Assembly (NCBI GenBank): GCA_036785325.1
Contig: JAXIVH010000002.1
Coordinates: 1,700,161-1,764,160 of the forward strand
Length of the DNA: 64,000 nucleotides
Direction: 5' to 3'
From: Urophycis tenuis
Lineage: Eukaryota > Chordata > Actinopteri > Gadiformes > Phycidae
Shown here piece by piece: positions 1 through 12,815 of the stretch. The number at the start of each line of letters is the position of its first letter. Position 1 is the first letter of the stretch. The notes beneath the pieces were generated by a model that did not search any database, was not told where the DNA came from, and saw nothing but the letters and a program-made list of their open reading frames with translations. The translations under genes were made by a program, and so were the position numbers.

Positions 1-306
1 ATCACTGGATAAAAAGAAAGAAAGAACCATCAACAGTCAAGGCTTTGCTGTCCGTACTTAGAAGGGGGAAGCTGGGCTCAAAATCAAGCTAGTTCTCCTG
101 GAAGGTGTGTGACAAGCAACAGGCAATGGCAATGGCCTTCATTTGTCCAAATGCAACTCCACCTCCACCTCCACCTCTAGCCCCCAGGTCTGCAGCAGCA
201 GCAGTCTGTGGAATGTCTGATATGTGGACGAGAGACGATCGCGGCTCAGCCACCGTTGCCCTTCTATGGACAGGGAAGGAGAAAGAGAGAGAGAGACAGG
301 GAAGCA

Positions 307-307
<1 letters not shown>

Positions 308-344
<37 letters not shown>
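308..344 (+). repeat. (GA)n microsatellite
   Basis: Uninterrupted GA dinucleotide run in intron sequence upstream of the tgfbr2 exons; a complementary CT run occurs at about 1482-1512. Confidence 0.95.
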
Positions 345-348
<4 letters not shown>

Positions 349-628
349 GAGGATGAGGATGTTGTTGTCAGTACCACATGTATCTCACCCATGGTCTGTG
401 TCTGTTTGTAAATTGTAAATGCTGGGGTGTGTGTCAATGCGAAGGTGCAGAGGAGAGTCTGCGCTCTCTGTCCTGGAAGCCACGTCATAGCTAGACACTT
501 AAAACCAGACAGTCACATTCCATCAGAAGTGTGTGCGTGTGAGTGAGAGGGAGAGAAGAGAATGAATGAGAGAGACAGATGCCCCTAATCTGTCTTTGTT
601 TCTTTTTTGGATCTGATTCGGTGGGTTT

Positions 629-685
<57 letters not shown>

Positions 686-715
686 GCGTGTGCGTGTGTG
701 ATTGTGATTGTGTGT
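629..715 (+). repeat. (TG)n microsatellite
   Basis: TG run with short CGTG and ATTG interruptions near its 3' end. Confidence 0.95.
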
Positions 716-1481
716 ACATGCATGTGTGTGTCTCCTGCCTCCTTAGTTTCTTCTCACCCCGACAACAGGGGAGGGAGCTCTGGATTGAAATACTACCCTA
801 TCCCGCTGTTGTTGTTGTGGTCAGTTATAGTACATCGCTACATTCTCATTCCATCCCTCTCCCTCTTCCTCCCCACTTTATATGTCTCCCCCATTTTACT
901 GTCCTCCACTCCCTCTTTTTGGCTGAGTGTGATGGTGCTACAGTCTTTTTGGGGGGGGTCATTCTGTTTTACCTCACGGGGTGGTGGGGTTGGTAGGATG
1001 GTGTGTGCCAGGTCAGACATGTCAGCCTCCTCACTGGACTACAGTGCAGGGCCTGGGTGAGACCGGGCTCCTATTGGCCACGCAGAGCGCCTGACTGGAC
1101 GCGACCAGCCGATTGGCCGAGCGCTGGGTTCAGCAGTTGTCGGGCGGGGCAGCAGTTGAGGATTAACAGACGTTCTGGCAATCCAGGAATTGGCGGCAAC
1201 AGCAGAGGAGTACACCTGAAGAAACGCCTGCTGGCCTGCTTTGAAGTCACAACGAGTCGGTTAATGTTTTCTTTATAAGGAGTTATATTGCCAGCCCTGG
1301 ACAGCTCTGGGGTTAGAGTTATGGTCTCTCCTTCCTGGCACTTCAACTCATCTTTCTATCGTGCTCTCTCATCACTCCACCTTTAAGCTCTATCTATTGT
1401 TCTATCTACATCCATCCATCTTTTTTTTCCTCTCCTTCTCTCCCTTTCTCTCTCGCCCCTCCTCTCTATGTCTATCCACCT

Positions 1482-1515
<34 letters not shown>

Positions 1516-1963
1516 CTCTCTTGATAATCGTAGCTCTGGCCGAGGGCTTGTAAAGAAGAAACCCTGTTGGCGTAAGAGTTCAAGTTAAACAATGTCTAAA
1601 TGACTTTGTCCACAGACCAGGCCACAGGAATTCCCCTTGGACCTTTACAGTGTGGTTCTCCTACGGACTTAGAAAAAATCCCCACGCACAGGTGTCTGTG
1701 GGAGGAACCGCCGTGCATGTCCGTTGCTTGTTCTGTAAATATGATCAGCTCTTACATTTTTCGCAGCTTTTTTTGCAACCTTTTTATTCTTTGTATTTTT
1801 TTTTTTTTTGAGCTGTGTCCGTACACTTGAATCAACGGCCCGCAATCGTCAGCGTTTTTTCCGTCAATTTATTCGAAGCGGGGTGGTGTGTAAAGAAACA
1901 CAAGCGAATAGGAACGTCATCCCAACGCTGAAGCGTTGACACGCGCCGTGAGCCCGTGAGGGC

Positions 1964-2073
1964 GCTTCGCCGCGCCTTCCTTCTCACATCCTCCTGTCTG
2001 CTCGCGCGTCGCCCCTCTCCAGGGGCGACGCGCGAGCAGACAGAGGATGTGAGAAGGAAGGCGCGGTGAAGCG
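1964..2073. repeat. Near-perfect GC-rich inverted repeat (hairpin)
   Basis: Arms 1964-2016 and 2021-2073 pair with one mismatch and one single-base bulge around a 4-base CTCC loop. The stem is about 52 bp. It is not inside a recognisable transposon and has no tRNA, snRNA or histone stem-loop features. Confidence 0.9.
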
Positions 2074-2708
2074 GCCTCCCTTCCCCGGAGAGGCCCGGGA
2101 TGTGGCGCAGGCCCCAGACGGCCAGAGACAGGCACCCCAGGGAGAGGAAGAGGGAGGGGACGCGGAGGAAGAGGCTCCAGGTGCAGCCCCTTGTGACATG
2201 CCATTCCTCCCATAGCGTCTCCATTTGGACCCGTGGCTCCCGCGGCTCAGGCGGGCCCCGCGCGTCTCTTACATGTGGCCAAGAAAAGGGACTTGTTTTG
2301 CAATCCCAGAGCTTCCTCCTCAGTGGGCCACTTTAGGAGTTCACCACTTTCCCTTCCCTCGGTTTCTGTTGGAGTTGCCCTTAAGAAAGGGGGCTCACGA
2401 GGGGGTTAACAAGCAACGGGGACGCGCTCACGATTGCGTCACTGTCTCGCTGGGTTTTATGGACGTTTGGAAGTCTGCGGTGCAGAACACACGGCACTAC
2501 AGTGATTGTAGTAATGACTCTCTCATGCCCCCTCATCAGTCTGATGAAACACAGACTATTGTTTTCTTGGTTCTCCGTTTTTGAAGTGCGTTCTCTTGGT
2601 GCTGTCGTGCATCTGTATCGAGGCCACGGCGCCGTGTGAAGTCTATCATACGTAGAACTCAGCCAGAAAACTAAACAGAAGAGAGGTTGTGGACAATAAC
2701 ACCCCCTG

Positions 2709-2710
<2 letters not shown>

Positions 2711-2764
<54 letters not shown>

Positions 2765-2873
2765 CGTATGTGCCTGTGTGTGTGTGTGTGTATATGTGTG
2801 TATGGTGTGTGTGTGTGTGTGTGTGTGTGTATGGTGTGTGTGTGTGTGTGTGTGTGGTGTGTGTGTGTGGTGC

Positions 2874-2916
<43 letters not shown>

Positions 2917-2952
2917 TGTGTGTGTGGTGCGCGTGTGTGTGTGTGTGTGTGC

Positions 2953-2984
<32 letters not shown>

Positions 2985-2987
2985 ATG
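2711..2987 (+). repeat. Long compound (TG)n microsatellite
   Basis: About 280 bp of TG with periodic TGGTGCGCG, TATGG and CGTGCG interruptions. Open reading frames across it are only Cys-Val or Thr-His dipeptide runs and are not genes. Confidence 0.95.
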
Positions 2988-4214
2988 GGTGGGGGGCTCA
3001 TTTTGGTCTACTGTAGGGGTGGGCGGGTTCCACTTGTTGGAAAAACAGGAAGTGCAGGGCCTGCGGAGTCAGCTTCTCTGCGCAGTCCCAGTCCAGGCCC
3101 TACACTTCCTGTCCGTGGGCTCCACACCAGCTTCGCCACTTCCTCTGCGGTGGCGGAGGACACACATGCCACAGAGGTATCATTTATTTCATGAAATTGC
3201 TATTTGTTATATTACCTTTCTGACACCTCATCAAATGCAGGAGTGAAAGTGGAGGTGCAGGTCTGAGGAGTGTGCCGGTGTGCACTGTGGGGTACCCCAG
3301 CAGGGCACTGGTCAGGCCAGGAGGGACATGTTTTTGGGGGAGCCTTTGTTCAGGCAGAGATTCTGCAATGCTTGTGATAGATAGTGTAGCCTCCTGGAAA
3401 TATGTCTAGATAGACTACATTTGGCAATACCATTAAGAAATAGTTAATGTATCACATACCAATATTACCGGCCTTTTTTATGTATAAAGCAAAAATGGAA
3501 CAAAAAACAAATGAATGAATTCATTCATTTATTTGTTAATGAATTATTTACATTAAATCAAGTAGTAAAGTAAAGTCAATCATGAAGGTTTGAATGTAAT
3601 TTATCTATGATCTAACAATGTCATTTATCTGTGCTCTAACATGTCATTTATCTGTGATCTAACATGTCATTTCACCAAGCCGCCCTGCTGCTCAAATGCA
3701 GCTGTTAGCGTCTCATTTTTCTTCGTTACTGTCGTCTGAAAGCCGTCTCTTTTAAGGTTGCAGACAAACTTTGCAGCTGTTGTGAGTTCAATTTCATGAG
3801 GTTTGGACCCAATCCCAGAACTCGCTTTTTCATGTTTTAGCATTTCGGTACTCCAAGCCCTCTCTCTCTCTCGTTATTTCAGGCTTCTTTTTTTTCCAAC
3901 TCTAAAGGAAAAATAAAAAAAATAACACATGGTGAGTTGGGAGTTTTGAGTGTTCTGAGGCCGGGAGTAAGTGGTTGCTAGTATCGACGGAATACTTGTG
4001 TTTAGAAACAAACGCTGGTCCTGGGCCAAGCTGAGCGCAGCCATTCTCCCTGGAAGCAATATGTCCATGCACAGCTGGGCACGTACATGTGACCGCCAGG
4101 TGACAGGGTTGTTCCCTTAGAGTGAAGTGCATGCACTGGGCGATGAGCCCTCGTACCTTAGGAGCCCACAGCTTTGGTAACCCTGTTGTTGTTTGTCTGT
4201 GTTTGTCTTGGCAG

Positions 4215-5368
4215 AGGTGAAGGACTACGAGCCACCGTTTGGCTCCAAGGTGCGAGAGCACCCCTGTGTGGAGAGCATGAAGGACAACGTCCTGAGAGAC
4301 AGGGGCCGGCCTGAGATCTGCAACTCCTGGCTCAGCCACCAGGTGAGACACACGGCCCTCTCCGCTGGTGCAAATTGCCAAATTCGTAGACGGAATGCGA
4401 ACACAGTGGCTGCATCCAAACCTGTGTACTACGTGCTACGTGCTACAGCGTGTACTGTTTTCTGGCATGCAATGCGTATGCCAGCAAATAGTATGCTTTT
4501 TTGAGGGGGGGGGGGGGGGGGGTACGTACTACGGTGTTGACACGCTACAAACTCGCTATGCTAGATATTCCTTTATTTATTAATCCCCCTTAGGAGAAAT
4601 TCACATATGTGTCCAAACAGTAGGTCTATATGATTGCAATAACAACAGATTGTGGTGGTTATTAATAAAAGTTAGTTTCAGTTTTGGTCGAGACGGTCAT
4701 CCTCTGGTCAAAATACATTATGGGTGATCCAAGTGAATGCAGTGTCCATATGTAATGTAATGATCTTAGACCTAGCATCATAGGCCAGAGATGTTGGATA
4801 CTAGCAATGGTTGACCTAGCAATTGAGATGCTTGAAAGTTCTTCTGGTGGCTTGCTTACTGTGTTAACATCAATTAAGTGTTTCACCTTCTTCTGACAAA
4901 GGTATGTTAAGAAGTATGTTACATGCTAAAGTAAGTTAAGTAAGTTGCTTTAGACAAAATGTATATGATCATGAAAGGTCATCAGCTTGCTAGCATCCCT
5001 AGCATCTTTAGCATCCCCAGCATCCCAGCATCGTGCCGTGGCCTGTATTCCTGTGCAGCACAGTATAGTCACAACACTCCCCTCCTCAGGGCATCGCGGC
5101 CATCTGCGGCACCATCGAGGAGTGCTGGGACCACGACCCGGAGGCCCGCCTCACCGCCCACTGCATGGCGGAGCGGCTGGCTGTGGTGGACGACGAGATG
5201 GACACGCTGTCCAGCCGCAGCTCCTCCTCCGAGGAAGAGGAGAAGATCCCAGAGGAGGAGGAGGAGCTCAAGATCCCGGCGGTGGAGGGGGTTCTGCCGG
5301 TGGACGTGAAGATCATGGAGATCCAGGACATCAAACCTGTGGACTGTTCAGTGAGCGATGAGAAGTAA
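4215..5368 (+). CDS. tgfbr2: TGF-beta receptor type II, last two coding exons (partial gene)
   Basis: Two exons, 4215-4342 and 5090-5368 (TAA at 5366-5368), joined in phase 0; the first is entered in phase 1. They encode the C-terminal part of the kinase C-lobe of the type II TGF-beta receptor, the constitutively active serine/threonine kinase at the plasma membrane that phosphorylates the type I receptor. The block EVKDYEPPFGSKVREHPCVE followed by SMKDNVLRDRGRPEI, and then ECWDHDPEARLTA, are near-identical to vertebrate TGFBR2. Acceptors (ttggcag, cctcctcag) and the donor (CAG/gtgaga) are good. The exons carrying the signal peptide, ligand domain, transmembrane helix and kinase N-lobe were not found upstream and should lie before the window. 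The tail after the kinase is longer than in mammals and very acidic (SSRSSSSEEEEK, then EEEEE). Teleosts can have two copies; I cannot say which this is. Confidence 0.93.
4505..4522 (+). repeat. Poly-G tract in tgfbr2 intron
   Basis: Uninterrupted G run of 18 between the two tgfbr2 exons; it may form a quadruplex and is likely length-variable. Confidence 0.9.
4650..4950 (+). mobile_element. L2-like retroposon 3' tail fragment
   Basis: Shares a stretch (GATGTTG-ATACTAGCAATGGTT, CTAGCAATTGA-ATGCTTGAAA, CCTTCTTCTGACAAA) with 24640-24800. The latter ends in the GTAAGTCGCTTTGGATAAAAG motif typical of fish L2-type LINE/SINE tails. This copy lies in the last tgfbr2 intron and ends in a degenerate AAGTTGCTTTAGAC version. 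Confidence 0.6.
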
Positions 5369-5995
5369 AACATTTTTAATAAGAGTTTCATTACAATAAG
5401 GACATGTGGATAGGCTTTGACACTAGCGCGCAACACAGGGCGAACGTCAACAAGGGGCACTTAGGACTACACGTTCAAAATACAGCAGCGGTCGTGGTAT
5501 TAGCGTTTCTGAAATATGCAAGGAACCTGTCGGAGCTGAGCTCCTGCATCCAGCGCCCGCAGTGCAGCGCGTGGAGCTGCACAGTGAAGGGGACACCGGC
5601 ACACGTTGTCACGTCAACCTGCAGTCCTTCCTTCCAGAGCCTTAGCACATGTCGTCGAAAGGCACACTGCATTTTGATGAGCTTACACATGCTTCAAAGC
5701 CAAAAACGCCAAAGTAAACTGGAAGCTTTAAATGGGACAATAGGCTGAGCATGTCAGACAGTGTTTTATGCAACAATCAATACAATCACCAGTTACCAAA
5801 AAAGGGCATCTTCTTTGTGAGAGAAGACAGGGCAGAAAAAGAGTATATTCTATTTGCACTTTACCATGGGATAGCTAAGCATTGCAGATATTCTAATGTC
5901 TAAAGTGTTATGTCCATGTCTGAGGGAGTTTCAGTAAGTCAAGATTTATTTTTTGTATAATGATGAGCCATATTGTAAAACTAATTACTTTAAAG

Positions 5996-6147
<152 letters not shown>

Positions 6148-6327
6148 TGTGACAAGAGGATGTTAAGTTGTGTGAATGTTTTTTTAACCAATATCTGCAG
6201 TGTAAACCTGCTTACTGATGTGAACAGGTGTAAACAGGCACAATGTAAATAGCAACAACTCAGTAACTGTACATGAGAAAATTTACAAAGGGAAAGTAAT
6301 CATACTACTTAAAGTGAATGCTATAAA

Positions 6328-6333
6328 AATAAA
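6328..6333 (+). other. Candidate polyadenylation signal AATAAA for tgfbr2
   Basis: First AATAAA after the tgfbr2 stop codon, about 960 bp downstream; another lies at about 6444. The 3'UTR would then include the long GT repeat at 6000-6147. Inference from motif and position only. Confidence 0.4.
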
Positions 6334-9300
6334 TATTTTATGGAGAGATATGTTTGGGTTTGCTATATTTCTATCTGTTTTCTGGCTACAATATATTGAT
6401 TAAAAAAAGATTGTTTTACCATGCATTGTATATATGTTTTATGAATAAATGTTTTATTAAATAAACACATTTGTTTATAATTGTAATACATATTTTATTC
6501 TAGATGTATTATTTCCATCAGTGTTCTTCAATTCCAATTATTCCTCATTATGTTTATTATTATTATGTGTCATTTGTGACCTGCATTGACATACTGTATA
6601 TAAGTGGTTTTAACACAAATTAGTTTTTCCACGTAAACCCTTGGATAAAATGGACAAATGTTGTGCCTTTCACAGGCCAGTCTTTGCCTCTCCAAAATGG
6701 CGGCGATGGTGACGTCCGTGCAAAAGCCACTGTGGTGTTTTCTGCCATGTTTACCTTGTTAGGGGAATGGAATACACCAGCACTAAATATCAAGACGAAG
6801 AACGTTGGAATACAGCTGGAGTGGATATTGTTTTGGGGTTATACGCTTACGTTTTGTGGAAAATATTGAATCAACTGGTAAAGCCTTTGTGAACTTTGAC
6901 ATCTTTGTAGTGAGTTTCATGGTGGATGCTTAATATCATCTGAACAGACTTTGACCAGGTACAGGCTACTCAGGCTCTGGTCAGAGTTTTAGGGAGGAAG
7001 AAAAGGAATACATTGTAGACCAAGGTCGAGGAGAGGGAAAGGATAAGGTGGAAGGGTGAGATAAAGGTTAGGGTGAGGGGAAGGTTGGGGTGAGGGGAAA
7101 CGAGAGGTTATTAAGGTAAAGTGAAGGGAGCAGTACAGAAAAGGGGGTTTATATAAAAGATATGTATGAATAATAGTGACATGGATGCCTTATGTTGATA
7201 TGCAGAGCCAGTCCAACAATGTATGTCATTGAGGAGAGCTTCTTAATCCACCTCATCTCTGTTGCCCTTCTTCAACCCGAAGACCAACCCAAAGTTGGTC
7301 TCCAGGCCAAAGAGAGACAGATTGGAAACATGTATTGGAACACAGCAGTCGTCGCTGCCACGCCCTCTCCTGGGTGGCTTCACTGGCTTCTCCTCCAACG
7401 CCAGGACACAGCTCGATGATGTTGAAACCCGGTTTATGGCAGAGTTGGTCAAATGTTACATCCAGCAGGTGGGGCAGGTGCTCCGTGCTGCCATGACAGA
7501 CCTCCCTGAGTGTGGGATGGTGGCTGGTTTAACCTGGGCACATGGATTACACAACGCACCACAAGTGTGCAGCTGACTCACACCAGGCCAGGCTGCTCAA
7601 ACCAGCCGTCAAGCACACGCGCTCTCATGAAGCTTGTTGTTTTGTTGATGTGATACAGGGGTTGATCCAATCGCTTTAATGGCAGAATCCGTTTCACACA
7701 CACAGATGGCTCCACAGCACTTGCAAATGACGCCGTTCACAGGGTAAGAAGAGAGGAGTGGAAAGGTTTGCCAAACGGGGATGCCAGAATAGTCACACAT
7801 TTTGAGCGAGAGAAATTAGTGCCTCGGCAGTGTTGTTTTGTTTAAAAGCTATGGATTTCATTTGGGAACCACATGACTCTGCAAGCTCACGTTTTATTTT
7901 TTAAAAAATTATAATTTTTTTTATTAATTATTATATTATTTTTTTAAAAGCCCCCCCCCCACCCCCGTTCAGTCAGATGTTCAGCAGACCTGGCCCAGGT
8001 CGGGCTAATCACAACACAACATTTAATATGGGGAGGGTTTAATACGATGACATTCTCATAAACTACCAAGATGGCTGCCGCTGATCGATCACACATGGCT
8101 GATTGGTTGTACCTATCCAATTGCATCCAGAGGCATTTTGGTCCACTGATAACGCCCTTTGAAAATAGAAAAATTAAGTGGAGACGTCTCAGACTAATAC
8201 GCATTTGCAAATTGCTCTGGCAACAAAATCCTTCAGATTTTTATTACGACAATATGCCATAATTACCTTTTTTAGAACATGCTAGGGAAATTGGGAGTTG
8301 TGCAGAGTGGAAAGGAAACGTTTAACTTGTCAAAAGAACCTATATCTCACAAGAACGAAGCAAAAGCAATGAGACAATTCTTTTTCGGTTGGCCTCCTGC
8401 CCCGATGCGAACAGGACGGTGACTTCACGCTCAGCGGCACAGAGGAAACTTTTGGGCAAGCCGTCGCCCAACGTCAGCCCGGTGGCTCGCTCTGGAGGAG
8501 TTCACTGCAGGCTTGTGTCCAGGGAACACGGCAGCACAGTCCCGGGGACACTGCCCTCCTGGTTCTGCATGGTACTCGTGTTTCCTCTTCCCCAACATTG
8601 CATAAACCCCCATCGGCAGAGAAACGGTGTCTGAAGTGACGTTGGTGCAGAACGTGTGTGTTATGTGTGCTTTAAGCAGATTGTAGACGTAACAAATGTA
8701 TGCAGAGGAAAAACACCACCACTGAGAAAGACAATCCTCAGAGAGAGACACAACACCAATGGGTGGGCAGTCAGGTGAAGGCCAGTGTTTTCTACGTGAA
8801 CAGATAAGGCTTGAAAATGTTTTTTGAAAAAGATGTTGTACTTTGTGTTCTTTTTAGAATTGCTATTTGAGTAAAATCAAAGGAATTGTGCTGTAGCAAG
8901 AAGTGTGTAGCAATTGAGAAAAAGTAACAGTCTTTCTTCCAGGAATGATGTAACTTGGGTCAGCTAATTTCATCATTATTTTCATCCAATGATGCAGACT
9001 GGGCATCCTTGACAACCATGTCAACTAACGCTTCGTCAATGTTGTTTTTCTGGACACCGTAACAAAAACTACTGAGCTACATAATCCCAAGAAAAGGTTG
9101 CATGTTTAAAATATGTTATAATTCGGTAACTGGTATGTAATAATTATCCACTTTGATGGGTGGATATGACGGATAACAAACTCAAATACAACTAACAGCT
9201 AACAACTAACAGCTAACAACTACCCCCCTAGTAAGTGGTGGAGGGGCCTCCAGCATTAGCAGGAGCAGGCTTGCCTTGGGACATGGCCAGAGGCTTGTTC

Positions 9301-10390
9301 TTTGTACACAGAGGCCCCAGTATGTGTGAGGTGCTGGTGAAGAGTGATGAGCACATCAAGCCCTGGACCTAACAGAAGGTGATGGATATACCACACATTT
9401 TGTTGATGTACTATTGAGGGAATATATACATGAATATATACATTCTCACAACTAGAAATGTACTTTTATTGGGGGGATACCAGGTCAGGGCTCCCCACAC
9501 TGCAACGTCTTACCACTTGTGTCCTCTGATCTGTACTATCCCTAAACCGTGTAATCCATCTATTCATCTGTTTGTAACACATTTGTCTACCTAAACTTTC
9601 AAATCAACCCAACCCCTTTCCGGGGGTTCATTCAGGTTTGAGATTGTGGGCGTCATTGATCTCATGGAAACACCGGGCACGCAGTGCACTTTAATCAAGT
9701 GGTACAAGCTCTGATGCTTTGGTGTCAATTGTCCCACAACGAGTGGGACAAACCAGATTGTGACTTTCATGTCTGACCTCTCGTTATGTGTACAGTTAAT
9801 CAGGACGGGGTGGTTCTTAAGTCCCACATACTTACCTCAGACTCTCAAAGGGCCCTTTGAGTCTGCAGCTGATCTGGAGCTGGTCTTCACCCCCTGATGG
9901 GCCCCTCTGTCACTTGACTCCTCAAACAACAGCCGTTGTAACTCGCCATTACTCCTCTCCTGTTTCCTGCTTCCATCGATTGCCTCCTCATTCAACCCTT
10001 ATTACAAGACAAGGAAAACGCATCACTGAAGGCCAAGTAAGTAACTCAGAATAGTGGTTTGACAGATGAGACACACAGATTGATATGAAATGTTTTACTA
10101 TCAATTTTAAGAAACAATCAAGATCCTGTTCAGTTATTTTGAAGTTATACGAAAAGGAATGTTAAAAGATACCGTAATAAAATCATGGATATTTCTTATA
10201 ATAATTTATACAAAGGTGATTATTTTGATCTACAGCATGAAAAACAACTGTGCTGCCAGGCATCCAGGTGGGTTAAATAAACTGATAGCGTTTTTATCAG
10301 TCACAACTTCATACAATGTGTTTGATGGCTCCATTTTTAAGACCTATTCTCTAGGGCCTACCTTGTTTATATATATACAGTGTATATATA
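6334..10390. other. Intergenic, no gene recognised
   Basis: No ORF here resembles a known protein and no splice-linked exon chain was found. A YY1/CRE-like cluster (AAAATGGCGGCG followed by TGACGTCC) occurs at about 6699-6717. An AT-rich/poly-C patch lies at 7893-7965 and a GCTAACAACTAACA repeat at about 9198-9222. Confidence 0.6.
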
Positions 10391-10393
10391 TAC

Positions 10394-10394
10394 A

Positions 10395-10467
<73 letters not shown>
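10394..10467. repeat. (AT)n microsatellite
   Basis: AT dinucleotide run immediately preceded by two short TATATACAGT units. Confidence 0.95.
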
Positions 10468-10470
<3 letters not shown>

Positions 10471-10503
10471 CAGTATTTACAATGTGTTGTGTAGCATGAA
10501 AAC

Positions 10504-10508
<5 letters not shown>

Positions 10509-10572
<64 letters not shown>
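10509..10572 (+). repeat. (GT)n microsatellite
   Basis: Pure GT run. With the CA run at 10660-10750 it forms an inverted pair about 90 bp apart, so the region can fold back on itself. Confidence 0.95.
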
Positions 10573-10574
<2 letters not shown>

Positions 10575-10657
10575 CCATGCGGTGTAGACATTCCAGCTTA
10601 GACCAGAGTTTGTACCAAGGAAATGTAATGACAGGACTGGGCTTTACAGCCACTGGC

Positions 10658-10659
<2 letters not shown>

Positions 10660-10750
<91 letters not shown>
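10660..10750 (+). repeat. (CA)n microsatellite
   Basis: Pure CA run, the inverted partner of the GT run at 10509-10572. Confidence 0.95.
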
Positions 10751-10752
<2 letters not shown>

Positions 10753-12810
10753 CCATTGTCTGTTGATATTCTTATCCTTCCTTGATGTGTAGCCTTTTTT
10801 TTTCATAACCTCTCCATCTTTCCTTATGCCTTGTCTTTGGGTCTCAGTGCATGCCTGGAACCACTGACTGGCCTGGGGGTAGGCCTACACATCCCGAGTC
10901 CAGAATTAACTTTCGGCATACTTTCCATTCTTTTATGGCCCTCTGTGAGTTGTGTGTCTTCCAGAAGCCACATGCACCTTGCACTCGCCCCAATTCTCAG
11001 TTCAGACTGGGAACTTTCCCATAACTAAATGGAACTAATCCGATTTTAAACTAACTGTGCCATTTAGTTTAAATGTATTTAGTTAAAAAGTTCCGAGGCA
11101 CAGTTCTGAGATAATGTTCATTCCCATGTATCCCCATGTTCTGTTGAGGACCAATGTACTGGATGTCACCAAATGTTCATCAACATATTTAGGTTTGTAG
11201 GAAACTTATTTTGTCATATATATATAATCACTAACAAACTTTAAACAGGTATTAACACGCGTAGGGCGATATATCGTAGTCTCAAAACGAAATCAACTAT
11301 TTTGTCATTGGTTTGACGTTGTAGAGGTAAGACGGAGCACGTCAGCCCTCTGGTGGCCAAAATGATTAATATCATTTCACGTCCATTTCAGTAGCACGGA
11401 GGAGCAAAAGTGCATGCAAATTGCATATTTTAATATTAATGAATTGGTTAATCGTGGCTTGTGCTTGCTTCGGTTCTACCCTATTCAATGGAAAATGCTA
11501 ACTGTGATGTTTTAAAAGTTATTCAAAAAGAAAATAAATTGACAATCACTTCTTTCCAACCCATTGAGTGTAATCATGGCCACACGTTTCTTATTGCTTT
11601 CACTTGTATCAAATAGCTAAAAGGTCCCTGCCACCAAAATCCACACAAACACGATTTTTGTATGACATTTGGTGAAGTTCTGGTGAAGTTGAAAAATCTG
11701 GGATCCAGCAGTATTACTAATCTGAAGACAGACATTTCCTGGCTAAAGTGTAATGTTAGTATTGGAACGGTGTTACAATAATATGAGCGAATGGGCTGCA
11801 AGGAATGTATGCTAGATAGGTGACGTTTTGACAGATATTTAGCATTACATTTGTAAGACGATGGGGCTGTCTCCCCCTGCTGCCTATACATAATGAAGTT
11901 CAGACCGAAATGTTGAAATACATTTTCAACAGTAAGCAATACTCGTTAAGATGAGAGGGTGGACCTAAATGCTGACCATTTGGAAGGACCATGGAAGTAC
12001 AGTATGATGAATAAACAGGGGTTTATGGTAGAGGAAAGGGTGAATGGTAGGCAGGGTGGACATGCGATGGCTAAGGGACAGGAGTAGGACATCTAACGAG
12101 ACGACGGACGAGGGAGCTGAGCTAGCAGAGGAACAGGCCGGACGGCAGGCAGGTGGGGAGTGGTCCTGGGCCAATGGAAAATGAATGATCAAAATGAATT
12201 GGGACCTGCTATAATCAATCCACCCCCCGCTGCTCCCCAATCCCCACTGTCTGGCACCACCAGTGGACTCAGCCGTAGTGTTGACAGAGACAGTGTGCAG
12301 TAGGGGGTTTCCCCCCCTGTTGTATTACATCAAGTGAGGGTTGGGTGTTATGTGGTTTCCTTTCAGCAGACTGAGAAAATAAAGAGTTACACAGTAACTG
12401 AAATGATAACCATTGTTTTGATTTCCTTTAATATCTTCATCATCATTAGCTTCCATTGCGACGGTGAATGTTATTTCACTTTCCAACACGGTCAAAACGT
12501 ATACTTTATTACTACGGTTGGAATAGAAATTTAAAAAAGGAATATAGGCTACCTGTCACAAAGAGGAAACAAAATAGTGTTGTTGCGCTTTTATAAAAGT
12601 GCGGCAAAGCGATATAATTCAGTTTATTTATGATTTTACTCTCTTGGTAAAGTATCAGTATTATCAGTATTATTCTATGAGAATAATTGTCGGCCATGTT
12701 GATCTTTTTTCGTGCATGGGTGAAGGGTGCGCCGTTTTAAATGTTCCGTTTTAAATTGTGCCATGAGTGTCACTTCATGGCCCATTTTTGTGACGTCACA
12801 CTTTAACCAC
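10751..12810. other. Intergenic, no gene recognised
   Basis: No coding signal was recognised. A perfect CRE palindrome TGACGTCA lies at 12791-12798 just before a LINE fragment. Confidence 0.55.
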
Positions 12811-12815
12811 TCCCT

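Larger units (their letters stand above)
1..4214 (+). other. tgfbr2 intron sequence with microsatellites, no exon seen
   Basis: I searched this stretch for the preceding TGFBR2 kinase exon (the catalytic-loop HRDLK and DFG region) in all frames and did not see it. The stretch therefore appears to be intron. It holds GA, GT and CT simple repeats, a strong GC-rich hairpin at 1964-2073, and a threefold short tandem repeat at about 3596-3670 (unit about 24 bp containing TCATTTATCTGTG). Confidence 0.6.

Noticed and set aside
1964..2073. Pre-miRNA
   Set aside because: The stem is almost perfectly paired and about 70% GC with a four-base loop, unlike Drosha substrates; no known miRNA seed recognised.
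2381..3246. Long ORFs of Cys-Val and Thr-His dipeptides
   Set aside because: They are translations of the GT/CA microsatellite in every frame, with no conserved flanks.
6663..6869. 68-codon ORF with an AAAATGGCGGCG context
   Set aside because: No similarity to a known protein, no splice partners; the motif is a YY1-type site and can occur by chance.
7192..7576. Two overlapping short ORFs with ordinary amino-acid make-up
   Set aside because: No conserved motif, no exon chain; may be decayed repeat sequence.
9230..9400. Short reading VKSDEHIKPWT ending in a stop, GC-richer than its surroundings
   Set aside because: Could be an exon or pseudogene piece, but upstream frame is broken and no family was recognised.
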